DNA of 64,000 bases from positions 255,001 to 319,000 of the forward strand of contig JAKOON010000086.1 in the NCBI GenBank assembly GCA_022577435.1. The letters are read 5' to 3'. Positions 46,801-57,592 of the stretch are shown here, piece after piece (positions within the stretch are counted from its first letter, which is position 1; the number at the start of each line of letters is the position of its first letter). This DNA is from Embiotoca jacksoni. Taxonomy: Eukaryota > Chordata > Actinopteri > Embiotocidae. Both the position numbers and the translations under genes were made by a program. The notes beneath the pieces are model-generated. The model had not been told where the DNA came from and made no database searches. It saw only the letters and a program-made list of their open reading frames with translations.

Positions 46801-49800
46801 CTCTGGTCTTGGCTACGTTCAGGAGGAAGTGATTTCTACCAGCTCACTCCACAAAGTCCTCCACTACTGCCCTGTACTCCTCCTCCCGTCCATCCCTTAT
46901 ACATCCTACCACTGCAGAGTCATCAAAGAACTTCTGCAGATGGCAGGACTCTGAGTTGTTCTGGAAGTCAGTGGTGTATAAGGTGAACAGGAAGGGAGAC
47001 AGAACAGTTCCCTGTGGAGCTCCAATACCACTGACCACCGTATCAGACAGCACACTGCCCAGATGGACGTGTCCACCTCCACCACCCGCAGCTTCTCACT
47101 CAGCAGCAGTGGTTGGATGGTGTTGAATGCACTGGAGAAATCAAAGAAAGTGATTCTCACAGAGTCACCGGTTCCATCCAGGTGAGACTGAGCTCGTTGC
47201 AGCAGGTAGATGATGTCATCGTCCACTCCCACATGAGGCTGGTACGCAAATTGCAGAGGGTCCAGTGAAGATTTCACCAGCGGTCTGAGGTGGGCCAAGA
47301 CCAGCCTCTCCAGCACCTTCATCACATGAGATGTGAGGGCAACCAGGCGGTAGTCGTTGAGGCTAGATGGAGTCGTCTTCTTGGGGACAGGAACCAGGCA
47401 GGATGTCTTCCACAGCACCGGGACTTCCTCCTGCTTCAGGCTCAGGTTGAAGAGGTGTTGTAGGACCTCAGCCAGCTGGACGGCGCAGGTCTTCAGGACC
47501 ACGGGGCTGATGCCGTCAGGTCTTCAGGACCCCGGGGCCGATGCCGTCAGGTCCTGCAGCTTTGCGCTGGTGGAGTCTCTCCAGCTGTCTCCTGACCTGG
47601 CCAGTCGTCACAGAGATGGGGGGGGGGGGGGGTCATGGTGTCGATGGAGGAAGAGCCCTTTGAGATTGAGGGCTCTATGCAGCTCACCAGGGGGGGCAAA
47701 GGGGGGAGGGGGGGAGGCAGCAGAGGTGTTTGGGAGGTGTAAAGCGTGTTTATGTTATTGTAACCCAGGTCATTTTCAGTAGCCCAATTTACAGACATTC
47801 CTTAAACGTCTCACCGAGCTAGCTCGTGGTCTGAACGTCCTGGCGGTTGCACCCCTCCCTCTCTCTGAGCCACGTGCTCAGGAGACCCCGCTATAGATCT
47901 ATAGATCTATAGATCTGTAGATATGTAGATCTGCAGATCCATAGATCTGTAGATCTATGGATATGTAGATCTGTGGATATGTAGATCTGTAGATATGTAG
48001 ATATGTAGATCTGTAGATCTGTAGATCCATAGATATGTAGATCTGTGGATATGTAGATCTGTAGATCTGTGGATCTATAGATATGTAGATCTGTGGATAT
48101 GTAGATCTGTGGATATGTAGCTATGTAGATCTGTGGATCTATAGATATATAGATCTGTGGATATGTAGCTCTGTAGATATGTAGATCTGTGGATATGTAG
48201 ATATGTGGATGTGTAGATCTGTGGATGTGTGGATGTGTAGATCTGTGGATGTGTAGATCTGTGGATGTGTAGATCTGTGACTGTGTAGATATGCACCTTG
48301 TCAACAGCCGGTAGGAACAAAATCTGAGAACTTAAAGGATCCAATTTTATTTGCAATTTGTTTTCTGAGATCTCAGAAGTTTTTTGGGATTCAAACAAAC
48401 GAACAAAAATCCGTTGAAAGAGACTAATGGTGAACTGATGAACTTCCAAAGATATAAATATGAGACCTACTTTGACTGACAACTGTAAAGGACTAAAACA
48501 GACTATTAAGAACTGAATTATTTTGGGTTTAACAGAGTTCTGAGGTTTTATACCCGAGATGAAAGAGACTATATTTATCATAATATGCAATTCCATGGTT
48601 TTATATCCAATCTTGTTACACATGGTGATTTGAGTGAAGTGGAATTAATTTTTTTGTTAAGATCTGAAGTTGAGTTAATGTGAGATTTAAAGGTACTGTT
48701 CAAGTGAGATGATTTCAATAATTTTGTGAATATATTCCTTCGTTGACACTTCTTGAATCCTTGGCTGTGTGCTTTTCTGGCCGGAGGTCTCATTGCTCTT
48801 AGAGTTGCTGCCACTGATCACTGAAGTGTGTAACTGGAATTAAGTGAACCGTAACCAAGATAAGCTGCAAAATCTTGGCCTGAACTGTGAAGAAGCTCCG
48901 ATACTGATGTTCCATAGATAGTATTATCGAGGTTAGCAGCATAGATGAACCTTTAGTAAAAGATTACGTGCTACAACAGCAAAGGTTACGTTATCTATTC
49001 TATTATAATCATATAAAATGGGTTTACATGATTTGAAAATCATTGCATGCTGTTTTTATTTCCATTTTGCACAGCAGCCCAACTTTTTTGGAAACATGTT
49101 TGTACCAGTTAGTGTGAAGACGGTGCTGCTGGATGTCGACGTACCAAATGAAACGACTGTTATGTAGTAACGACCCAAAGCAACTCTCCATCATCTATGC
49201 TTCCTTCAAATTACAAAAAAGAGTCTCCTTTTATGGCAATTGTGTTTCTTAAACAACTTAATTTAACACATTTAGTGTCCTATAGACCAAAAAAAGACCA
49301 GCACATGTTTTTAAGCTCTCTGAAGTTGATTTAAGATATAATTTGCAATATTTGCGTGTAAGCTACTGAGAAAATATTAGTCGATTCCACTAAATTGCTG
49401 TTGGATGTTTTGCAGTGTGTCTGTTGGGGTGTGCACTCACAGGAAGAGTCCTATTACGCCACAGATCAGCCAGGTGAAGTTGCCGTTTATGTACTCGGTT
49501 TTAGTAACAACAGTTTTGTGGCAGAAAGGACACAACATCTGTCCAGGAACATCCATCGGCAGCTGCTGCTGCACCACCACCATCTGATTCACTGAGCACA
49601 ACAACAAACACAAATATCATCCTCATTTCTACACCAGCCATCTGCTAAAAAAAAACATTCTGTGACTCAGCTTTTTCTACATTTTGCAATTTCAAAGTTA
49701 TTTGAACATTTCAGAAACAATAAAGAGAAAAGCACCCACCAGTCGTTACCGTCTGAGGTTGCTGGGCGGTGTAATGGTAAAACGGTTGTTGAACTAGAAA

Positions 49801-50027
49801 TAAGAAAGGGAAATTTAACTTGAGTGAACCAAAAACTAAACTAAAGTGACAGGAATAATTCCAGAAATAACATGTACCTGCATATGTTGTATAAAGGTGT
49901 CGGTCCCGGATGTCTTACCAAGCTGGACGACAGGCTGAGCTGGATACACTCCCGTATTGTAGCCCAAAGGGGGTCCCGGGTACGGTGGTGCTGACGCACC
50001 CTCAGGAGGTGCTTCACCCTTTTCCAT
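43802..50027 (-). CDS. LITAF-domain (SIMPLE-like) endosomal membrane protein
   Basis: Small protein of the LITAF/CDIP1 family, zinc-binding monotopic proteins of late endosome/lysosome membranes. Coding exons (minus): 50027-49919, 49793-49750, 49583-49441 and 43907-43802; phases agree, 133 residues. The N-terminus is P/Q/Y-rich (SAPPYPGPPLGY, FYHYTAQQPQT). The LITAF domain spans about 65-133: CPFC (69-72), hydrophobic in-plane segment about 87-110 (FTWLICGVIGLFLCWACC), then CPSC (120-123) and the terminal HRHKRM. This CxxC-hydrophobic-CxxC arrangement is diagnostic. The exon 3 acceptor is placed at ATCAG|ATG because the upstream TCAG would give an immediate stop. It is shorter than human LITAF (161) and CDIP1 (208), so which paralogue it represents is open. 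The third intron (5.5 kb) carries a stack of transposable elements. Confidence 0.87.
43983..44335. mobile_element. Dispersed fish repeat (L2-like 3' part) with (CCAT)n end
   Basis: Begins with a (TCCA)n tract (43985-44016). It continues with GGTCTCCAGTCCATCACAGG, CATTCACACCTCAGGGCA, GGGAGGAAGCCGGAGAACC and GAAAGGCCCGGAACCGG. Shares the latter part with 10775-10992. In intron 3 of the LITAF-like gene. Confidence 0.65.
44425..45813. mobile_element. DNA transposon remnant, left portion, split by a LINE insertion
   Basis: Contains phrases I recognise from an abundant teleost element: GAGCCCATGCAGTGATTTCC, GAGGGCCCGAAGATCACC, CAGTCTTTTGTTGACGC and CCCAACTTTTTTGAAAC. It stops inside the inverted-repeat region at 45813, and matching outer-end sequence (TGATTTGAAAATCATTGCAT, CCCAACTTTTTTGG) reappears at 49004-49100. 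Minus-strand ORFs are short and broken. Superfamily not assigned. Confidence 0.62.
45814..47880 (-). mobile_element. Non-LTR retrotransposon (CR1/L2/Rex1-type LINE), decayed copy 1
   Basis: Minus-strand reverse transcriptase remains: VALTSHVMKVLERLVL, motif A FFDFSSAFNTIQ (46906-47502 frame), motif B PQGTVLSPFLF and motif C FFDDSAVVG in a shifted frame (46844-47053), then the C-terminal region with FLRKLRSFNV and ERRTLNKLLSILDNPDHPLH. Frameshifts show it is dead. The 3' end carries an expanded AGGAGATCATTCC array (46100-46320), a TTATTAATCCCCGAGGGGAA terminus and a (TAGGT)n tail at 45814-45835. The 5' boundary is uncertain and may extend to 48997, where a possible 7-bp target duplication (TTCTATT) recurs. 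Confidence 0.8.
46100..46320. repeat. 19-bp tandem expansion inside LINE copy 1
   Basis: About eleven units of AATGATCTCCTGTATCAGG or AATGATCTCCTGTATCTGG (plus strand). They derive from the LINE coding segment for DRYRRSF near its C-terminus. Confidence 0.93.
47893..48292. repeat. 8-bp-based tandem repeat (TAGATCTG, TGGATATG)
   Basis: Fifty or so copies of 8-bp words TAGATCTG, TGGATATG and TAGATATG arranged in 16-24-bp patterns. It lies between the LINE and the right boundary of the nested insertion. BglII-like AGATCT palindromes recur. Confidence 0.95.
49004..49105. mobile_element. DNA transposon remnant, right portion
   Basis: Outer inverted-repeat end of the element at 44425-45813: ATGGGTTTACATGATTTG, AATCATTGCATGCTG and CAGCCCAACTTTTTTGG. 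Its left edge coincides with the second copy of the putative target duplication. Confidence 0.6.
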
Positions 50028-50695
50028 GTTGTTTGAAGGGAACAAAAAATAAAAAGGAGCTTTAGTAAAGCTTTGGAATCCTAAAATGTCTTTAGCTGCT
50101 CTTCTGATCCTTCTGAACGAAGCCAAGTCAAGATGTTAAACTAAACGTCTAATGGTTCTCATGAGGCGGGGGCTCGTTCCAGACTGAAAGCTGGTTTTTC
50201 CACTTCATTTATGCGAGTGAGCAGGTTTGGTGGCAATGTGTTTTATCTTTGACACATCAACAGTGGAACTAGAGACATCAGTTCTAGTAGGACTTTCTGC
50301 TCTCACATTACCCAGAGTCCAGTTATTCTGTAGGTCTCCTTCAAGTAGGATATTGTCTTCGCGGGCTTGTATTTGGATTTACACCTGAAACAGCAAACAT
50401 TTCAACAGTTATTAGGTTTAAAATGTTCACTTCTGCATAGTTGTACTTTTGACAGACAATGTATATCTCTCTCAGTGGTGCCGACGTGCCGGCTGTGAAT
50501 GTGTGTTGTGTAAAGTTCAAAACCAAATGAATGAGGGCATGCAAGCACAGCACAGGACAACTGCTGCAGGTTGTATGTGTGCAGTGAAAGGTTGGAAACA
50601 CAATGATCACAGCTGACAGGTCCAACAAGCAAGTTTAGATGTGACACAAATCTTTGTTGGTAATAGCTCAGTGAGTCACCATGCACAATACTCAC

Positions 50696-50824
50696 CTCCT
50701 GGAACAGGTTCATCAAGATGTTATGGAGTTTTTTTCTGATGTCATCATCACTCATTCCTCCGATATCATCTATCATCTGAGATGGGTGGATTAGAGAGAA
50801 GCGAGCAGCGGTGGATGAAAACAT
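50696..50824 (-). CDS. Orphan predicted exon upstream of the LITAF-like gene
   Basis: I do not recognise it. From the ATG at 50824 it reads 43 codons, beginning MFSSTAARFSLIHPSQM and ending IRKKLHNILMNLFQE, followed by a strong donor GAG|GTGAGT. The frame is open 18 bp further upstream to a TAG. The composition looks like coding sequence. A candidate next exon (acceptor TTTCAG at about 50391) is out of phase: it would give one codon and a stop, although another frame of it reads KYKPAKTISYLKETYRI. It could be an alternative 5' exon of the LITAF-like gene, a separate small gene or chance. Confidence 0.3.
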
Positions 50825-51549
50825 CTTGTTGAACTTGTCCAACTAAACTTTGTGTCAAAACTCCTGTGGTGGCTGTGCCCTTTTCATTTAAACTGTGCCA
50901 TCTTAATAGAGCTCCGCTTGACTCACGTTAAACCGCTCCAAATCATAACGCTGCAGTCACCGATTCAGTTGTTCCGTTTATTCTCACATTAATCAAAAAA
51001 GTTTACAAAACATTCTCGTTGTAACGTGAGGTCAAAGACTACCGATGCCCCTTCCTCATGTTTCCTCCATGTTTGGTGAAGAAGAACAAAAAACTCAGTC
51101 CCCCTTCTCCCCTATCACAGCTGATGATCAGCTGGCAATCATCTTGTCAATCACAACTAATACATACAAATTATTCAGAATATTCATTTCATCTTATTTC
51201 ATACGTCAAAAGAAAGATTTACATTACCTCAGTAAATAAGCAAATTCTAATATAATTTGTTATCAACACAAAATATGTCTCTAACAGCTCCCGTTCATTT
51301 AAAAACATGATTGCATTCAGAATTCCGGCTGACTTTGATCGTCTTTGTCCTTTTTGCAGTGGCTTTGAATTAAATGAACACATAATGGATGCATAAAGTA
51401 GATGTACCCAGAATATATACCTCAGCAACATTTCACTTTTCTGCTTAATTAAAAAAAGAGACATTTTTTTTTTTACAATATTTGCATTTTACAAACAAAA
51501 AAACAATAGGGTTCGCTTGTAATATTTTTTTCTCATCTGGACCTTTTCC
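50825..51549. other. No recognised feature
   Basis: AT-rich sequence with short random ORFs on both strands; no repeat or gene recognised. Confidence 0.5.
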
Positions 51550-51878
51550 ATTTGTATGGTTCAAAAACATTCTTAGCTTTGGACGGAGGAAATGCTGCAT
51601 ACCTTGATAAGGAGGTTACCAGGACAGCAGAAAGTCTGAACATCTTCCACCACAAACTAAAAACACACCTCTTCAGACTTCACCTTGAACAGCAGAACTT
51701 TAGTATCTTAAAATGGAACTTACTGATAGAACTTTGTAGTTTGGCTTTCTGGAAGAAATTTGTACTTTCTTGATTGTTGTTCTGGTTTTGAACCCTCATG
51801 GTTGAAATGAACTTATTGTAAGTTGCTTTGGATAAAAGAGTCAGATAAATGAAATGTAATGTAATGTAATGTGTGTGA
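51550..51878 (+). mobile_element. LINE/SINE 3' end with (ATGTA)n tail
   Basis: Carries ACCACAAACTAAAAACACACC and ends GTAAGTTGCTTTGGATAAAA, AGTCAGATAAATG and (AATGT)n. This is the same tail as the minus-strand SINE at 10574-10770, consistent with a LINE/SINE partner family common in fish. 5' truncated. Confidence 0.6.
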
Positions 51879-52009
51879 CGGTCTAGTAATACTTCTTTCT
51901 CAGAAGGTTTACAGTAACTGAGACATGACAGCCAGGAAAATATTACTGAAAGAAGGTGGAGCAGCACTTGGATTAAGGTGTGAATGACACTTTATTTGTA
52001 GAGTGTCAT

Positions 52010-52870
52010 GAGGTGGTGTTTACCAGGACCCAAATGCAGGCTCACAGACTCGGGTATCGGTTCCAAAATACAGTCTTTATTGCAATAAACAAAAACAAAC
52101 AAACAAACAAACCAAAAGGTGGCACCTATAGTGTCCATTTGCTTCCAAGTCAGGAGGGCAACTCAACCGACTGGTGACTCCGACAGGGAGCTCCGCAGGA
52201 GGAACAGGACGGACGGAGGACGGACGGAGGACTAACTAATGAACCGACAACCAGAGGAGTGCAGGGGCAGGGTACATATAGTCCGGGGAGGTGATCAGGG
52301 AGATGCAGCACACCTGCAGGAGGTGATCTGGGGTGAGTGACTGCAGCTGCTGGGACTGGTGAGGGGCGTGGCCACGGGAGGTGAGGAGAGGAGGACACAG
52401 AACAAGCAGACAGGGGACTGAGGAGACACAGGAGGAGAGGAGAGGAGGACACAGAACAAGCAGACAGAGGACTGAGGAGACACAGGAGGAGAGGAGAGAA
52501 GGACACAGAACAAGCAGACAGAGGACTGAGGAGACACAGGAGGAGAGGAGAGGAGAGGAGGACACAGAACAAGCAGACAGAGGACTGAGGAGACACAGGA
52601 GGAGAGGAGGACACAGAACAAGCAGACAGGGGACTGAGGAGACACAGGAGGAGAGGAGAGGAGGACACAGAACAAGCAGACAGGGGACTGAGGAGACACA
52701 GGAGGAGAGGAGAGGAGGACACAGAACAAGCAGACAGGGGACTGAGGAGACACAGGAGGAGAGGAGAGGAGGACACAGAACAAGCAGACAGAGGACTGAG
52801 GAGACACAGGAGGAGAGGTGATCGGGGGTAAAACGGAGGAAAACAGGACTCCTGACATGGAGAGAGAGAA
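52010..52870. mobile_element. Dispersed element copy A, with internal 54-bp expansion
   Basis: Shares with 60683-61350: GACCCAAATGCAGGCTC (versus GACCCAAACGCAGACTC), a TTTATTG motif, GGGAGGTGATCAG, GCAGGAGGTGATCTG, GGTGAGGGGCGTGGCCACGG and GGAGGACACAGAAC. No coding capacity; class unknown, probably non-autonomous. Confidence 0.6.
52378..52820. repeat. 54-bp minisatellite within dispersed element copy A
   Basis: Eight units of about 50-58 bp, each with GGACACAGAACAAGCAGACA, GGACTGAGGAGACACAGG and a variable number of AGGAG words. Copy B (61200-61310) has the corresponding segment only once. Confidence 0.95.
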
Positions 52871-55800
52871 GGAAACTGTTATTTGCGTTTGTGACTGGTA
52901 AGAATTTACAAGTAATAAGTGTGACAGGAATAATATCATGTTAAAACATTAAAACCACCAACAAGTACAAATAAAACAAAACCAGCAAGAAAAACAAAGA
53001 TGATTTGATTTCTTTACAAGTAAAAAGTAAATAAAACTTGTTGCCTGAATAATTCTGAATGTAATTTAGAGGATTTATGTAAGAAAACTACACCAATGTT
53101 GCATCAAAATACTTAGTAGTGTATTCAAATTCAAACATTTGAAGGTGGGATGTGACAGCATATAATAAAATAATATACAAGTGGAAGATCTGTGGGGGGG
53201 TTGTAGTTACAGCCTAAAATTTAAGCTATAATAAATTCTAATATATTGTTGGGTGTCCAGAAAAATAAAAAAGTCACTCCAGAGGGTAATATAAAAATGC
53301 TGAATCAATTCACTGTTACATGTCTCATTAACTGGCAAATTTGCAGCGTTCTTGATAATTAATTATTTTGTGTGTTTCACCTGCATCACTTTTCTTTTTA
53401 GTCCATTGTTATTCCCACCAGGTTTTGCTTTACCTCCCTATATATTGTCATGAGTGATTGGATTCTCTTGGACTCGAAGACTGCTGCTGAGAAATCACTG
53501 CATGTAATGCTGCTCGTTGGCCACTTGGTGGAAGCAGTCAACCAGGATATTTGCTGCAGGACTGTTTTTAGTACCACTGATGGAAACAAGTTTTCAAGTA
53601 CTCTAATGTTGGGGTACTTTTTCAGTACTTGAGTGTTTGATTTCATGCTACTTAATACTTATACTTCACTACATTTCAGAGGGATATATTGCATTTTAGA
53701 CACTAATAGATTTATTTTTCAGAGATCCCCATTTGTCACATGACCTCAAAACCTTTACATGTGCAAAAACTAAGTGTAAATTACATGTTTAACAATAACT
53801 ATATCCAAACATCAATCGTAATTAGCTGCTGTCAGAAACAAAACAGAATTATCATAACAATGCTACTCAATATTAAGAAGTGATCAACAATTAGAAAAGG
53901 TTTTTCTGCCAATGAGCTGTCTCTCTCTATTTATCTGAATTCATCATGATTTTTCTGCACCATTATTTCACTCAGTGTCTTTGAGCATTGCTGTTTTTCT
54001 CATCCTGGCCCCCGTCAGTTTGCATGTCCATCTTTTATGTGTTTTTCTGCAGCAAGGTTGTGACTGCAGACTGAGTCCAGTGGAATTTCTATTTTCTTTG
54101 ACATACTGTAACAAGGTTCAGCTGAACCAGCAGAGAATGAAAGGATGGATGAGGCATCAGGACTGAGAAGAAATGTGTGGGTTACTTCCATAAGACGCGC
54201 AGGTCAGGGAACAAATAAAGGGTTAAAAATGAATGTATGGATATTCATGTTCAATGTGTTTATTTATATTAAGATGATGACAAAAACCAAACAATTTAAT
54301 ATAACAAAAGTTTGATTATGAGATGGAAGTCCATTTTATATTTAGTAAGACATCTTTAAACAGATTGGATAGAACGGATAATTTAACCATTTGAATTCTG
54401 TATACAAATATATACAAAGGAAAATGCTGACGCCTGATTGAAATCATTAAATGTCAAGAGAGGATGGAGTCAATTTATCCGTAACCTCCAACAGAAGGAA
54501 GGAAAAAGTCTCTTTGAACAGAAGAAACCTCTAACAGAAGGAAACGACACTGATTGTTTCATTTCACTTTGAAACATGCACCTTCGTTTGCACTCGGATC
54601 ATTCGGAGTTTAACTGGCAGAAGTGGATTTGGACGTTTGGATCATTGAAGTTGAGTCCTGGTGTCCGTTCAGTTCCTTACAGGTTTGGTGTTATTCTGCT
54701 GTACGACTGGCGTTACAGTATCTTCCTGCCTGCTCGGCATATTGTGGGCATGATTACTTACTTTTACATATGTTGACCTCATTATTTGAAACTTTGGCCA
54801 AATATCACAAGAACATCCAACGGTGTGACATCATATACAGTATATCAAAAGCTGCAGATTTATTGCAGAGCTCTTGTACTAGTGTTGGTGCAGTCTACCT
54901 AATACCGACACAACGGGACATTTTAACATTCGTCAACATCAACATTTGAAGAGCAATGAAAGAGAATACGAGATAACGGGATCAGTCCTGTTTGGAAATC
55001 ACTTCAACTTTCCAAAATACACTGGAATGAAGCAACAGCTTTACAGCTTCGCACTCAGAGACCCGGTCGGCTTCATATTTCAGCCCTCTAATCAGGGTCT
55101 GACGACACCGCCGGTACTGAGTGAACACTATCAGATACCGAGCTGAGAAAACTCAACGCCCTGCAGATGAGGAGGAACACTGCTGTGGACCGTAATTTAG
55201 GTTTATCAACCACATCTGAGACAGAAAAGAACAGTGTTAACAATAAATACACTTTATAGTACAATATGTTATGTTCAGGGAATGTGGGACTTGGAAACTC
55301 TAGGGCGTCATGTTAAAGTCTGTATAATGATAAAATAGCTGCAAGAGCAAGACAATATACCAAATTACTTTGATTCATTCAAAATGTTTCTGTTTGAAAA
55401 ATGTGAGAAATCCCTAATTGGTCAAATCAAGACTTTTCCAACTGTCTGCATCAGAGCTAGAAATGGAAATAGTCATAAATTGTTGGAATTTCTTTGCATA
55501 TGATTGAAACAATCTTGAATTGGAGGTCTGATCCAACAGATCGGACACGGTTCCTGTTGTGCACAACAGAACGCGGCACTAATGCACATGTGGTGGGCGG
55601 AGCAAAAACTCGATTAATATTCCAAGTTCGGTCACGTGATCAACATCAACTCCTGTGTTCAATGCGTCTCTTTGATTTCACTGAGACTGAAGCAGAGCGC
55701 ACGTCATGTGTGTTAAACTGAGGAAACCGGCAACAGAGACTCTTGAAATGCTTCAATAATCCAACAGCAGAGAAACGACGAGCACGGCGAGGTGTTTCGA

Positions 55801-56966
55801 GACCGTCGCACTTCAAGAACATCACGATTAAAGACCAAGAAAGGAGCATCGGGAGCAACCAGCCGTGTTGTCTGTGATTTGGTCGCCGGGGGATCCGACT
55901 GTCAACACAAAGTTCTGCTGTGACGTCCGGAGACACGTGTTGTGATGGAGACGGTTTACCGACAGGACAATATGTCCGCGCTGCATCGACCACGTACGAC
56001 CTTCTGGCCTTCCATGACACCACTGAAGCTCCCGACACTCCGGCTCGCTGCGACTTCTTTGATGTCAGGTTGGTGAAGAAGCCTCTGAAAGAACCGGGCT
56101 CAGAGGTGGTTAGAGAGAGAGAGCGAGAGAGAGAGACATTGACCACAGATCAGAAGCTCCAGAGCCACAAATACCTGCAGAAAAAACAATAACTGTTGTG
56201 AAGGGAAGGCTGAAAGTTAATGACATGCAGCGGTGGCATATAAACACATGGAGGAGAGCGCTGAAGGTCACCTGAGCATCCCGAACTACAAGCTTGATTA
56301 GAAATGAAAGTTTGAAGCATAATGTTAGAAACAGAAAGGATGTCTTCCTCCAGAGGAGAGAAGGATGGACAGAAGCTGTGATAAACGCAGACCGCCGACA
56401 GCGTGGCCTTTCTTAGTGCGACACCTCCACTCCTTTCATCCCTCAACAAGCTCATCATCTCACCAGGAGGTCTTCAGCTTCTTAACGAAGGACGCACCAA
56501 CACCAACACACGGAACAAGGTTTCTTTCTGCAGAGGCTTCAGGTCGACTCTTCTTCCCCAGACACCAGCGACCGTTGGAATAATGGAGGAGAGCAGCTGT
56601 CACCATGGTTACCAGCTGTCCCTGTAATCAGAGTTGGTTCTGGTAGTTTCATCTGAAAGCTCTTCTTCTTCTTGGCGTCTCTGTGGAGATCTTCTCTGCT
56701 CTTTAATTCTTCATTTGCTGTCAAGCACTCTACAGCTGGAAGAGTTTCAGTCGGCTCCACCTCCTCTTCTGTCTTTGAGACATGCAGCATATATGCAGAT
56801 GTTTCGTCCCTTTTAAAGATCTCATCGTAACAGGAAGTGACACACAAAGCGATGTGGTCATCGCCGGCAGGAGAAGCTCCGGAGGATGAAGTGTCACCTA
56901 GCAACCAACGGCTAACACGAGGAAGCCGGCAACATTAAACTACATACGGCCATAACTGGCTTCAGG
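52871..56966. other. No confident gene
   Basis: AT-rich up to about 55450, then moderate GC. A fragment near 53560-53730 (TACTTTTTCAGTACTTGAG, CTTATACTTCACTACATTTC) resembles a frequent fish interspersed element. Minus-strand frames at 55920-56146 (GFFTNLTSKKSQRAGVSG) and 56539-56946 look coding-like, but I could not join them by phase or name them. Confidence 0.4.
56539..56946 (-). other. Orphan minus-strand open frame of uncertain status
   Basis: About 135 codons open from a TAA at 56946 to the stop at 56539. There is no ATG in its first third; the first is at the MLHVSKTEEEVEPTETL segment. It is acidic and then basic (KKKKSFQMKLPEP). It could be an internal or terminal exon of an unseen gene or chance. 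Confidence 0.2.
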
Positions 56967-57592
56967 GGGGGCTTCAGGGGGGGGTCTTCAGTCTGGGGGT
57001 CTTCAGTGGTGGGGGTTTTCAGGGGGGATCTTTAGGGGGGGGTTTCAGGGGGGGTCTTCAGGCTGGTGTCTTCAGTGGGGGGTCTTCAGGGGGGGGTCTT
57101 TAGGCTGGGGTCTTGAGGGGGGGGTCTTCAGTCTGGGGTCTTCAGGGGGGTCTTCAGTGGGGTATCTTCAGTGGGGGGGTTTCAGTCTGGGGTCTTCAGT
57201 GGGGGGTCTTCAGTCTGGGGTCTTCAGGGGGGGTTCAGTCTGGGGTCTTCAGTCTGGGGTCTTCAGTGGGGGGTCTTCAGGGGGGGGTTCAGTCTGGGGT
57301 CTTCAGTCTGGGGTCTTCAGTGGGGAGTCTTCAGGGGGGGTTTCAGTCTGGGGTCTTCAGGCTGGGGTCTTCAGTGGGGGATCTTCAGGGGGGGGTCTTC
57401 AGGCTGGGGTCTTCAGTGGGGTGTCTTCAGTGGGGGGTCTTCAGTCTGGGGTCTTCAGTGGGGGGTCTTCAGTGGGGGGTCTACAGTCTGGGGTCTTCAG
57501 TCTGGGGTCTTCAGTGGGGGGGTCTTCAGTGGGTGGTTTTCAGGGGGGGGTCTTCAGTGGGGGTCTTCAGTGGGGGGTCTTTAGTGTGGTCT
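56967..57592. repeat. G-rich minisatellite (GGGGTCTTCAGTCTG / GGGGGTCTTCAGTG)
   Basis: About 45 units of 13-15 bp with G runs of three to eight separated by TCTTCAG. Open frames such as GVFSGGLQ on the plus strand are shadows. Confidence 0.95.

Noticed and set aside
55646..56146. Minus-strand frame with GFFTNLTSKKSQRAG and FNTHDVRSASVSVKS as a two-exon gene
   Set aside because: Plausible splice signals exist, but the donor is phase 1 and the acceptor requires phase 0; joining them gives an immediate stop.
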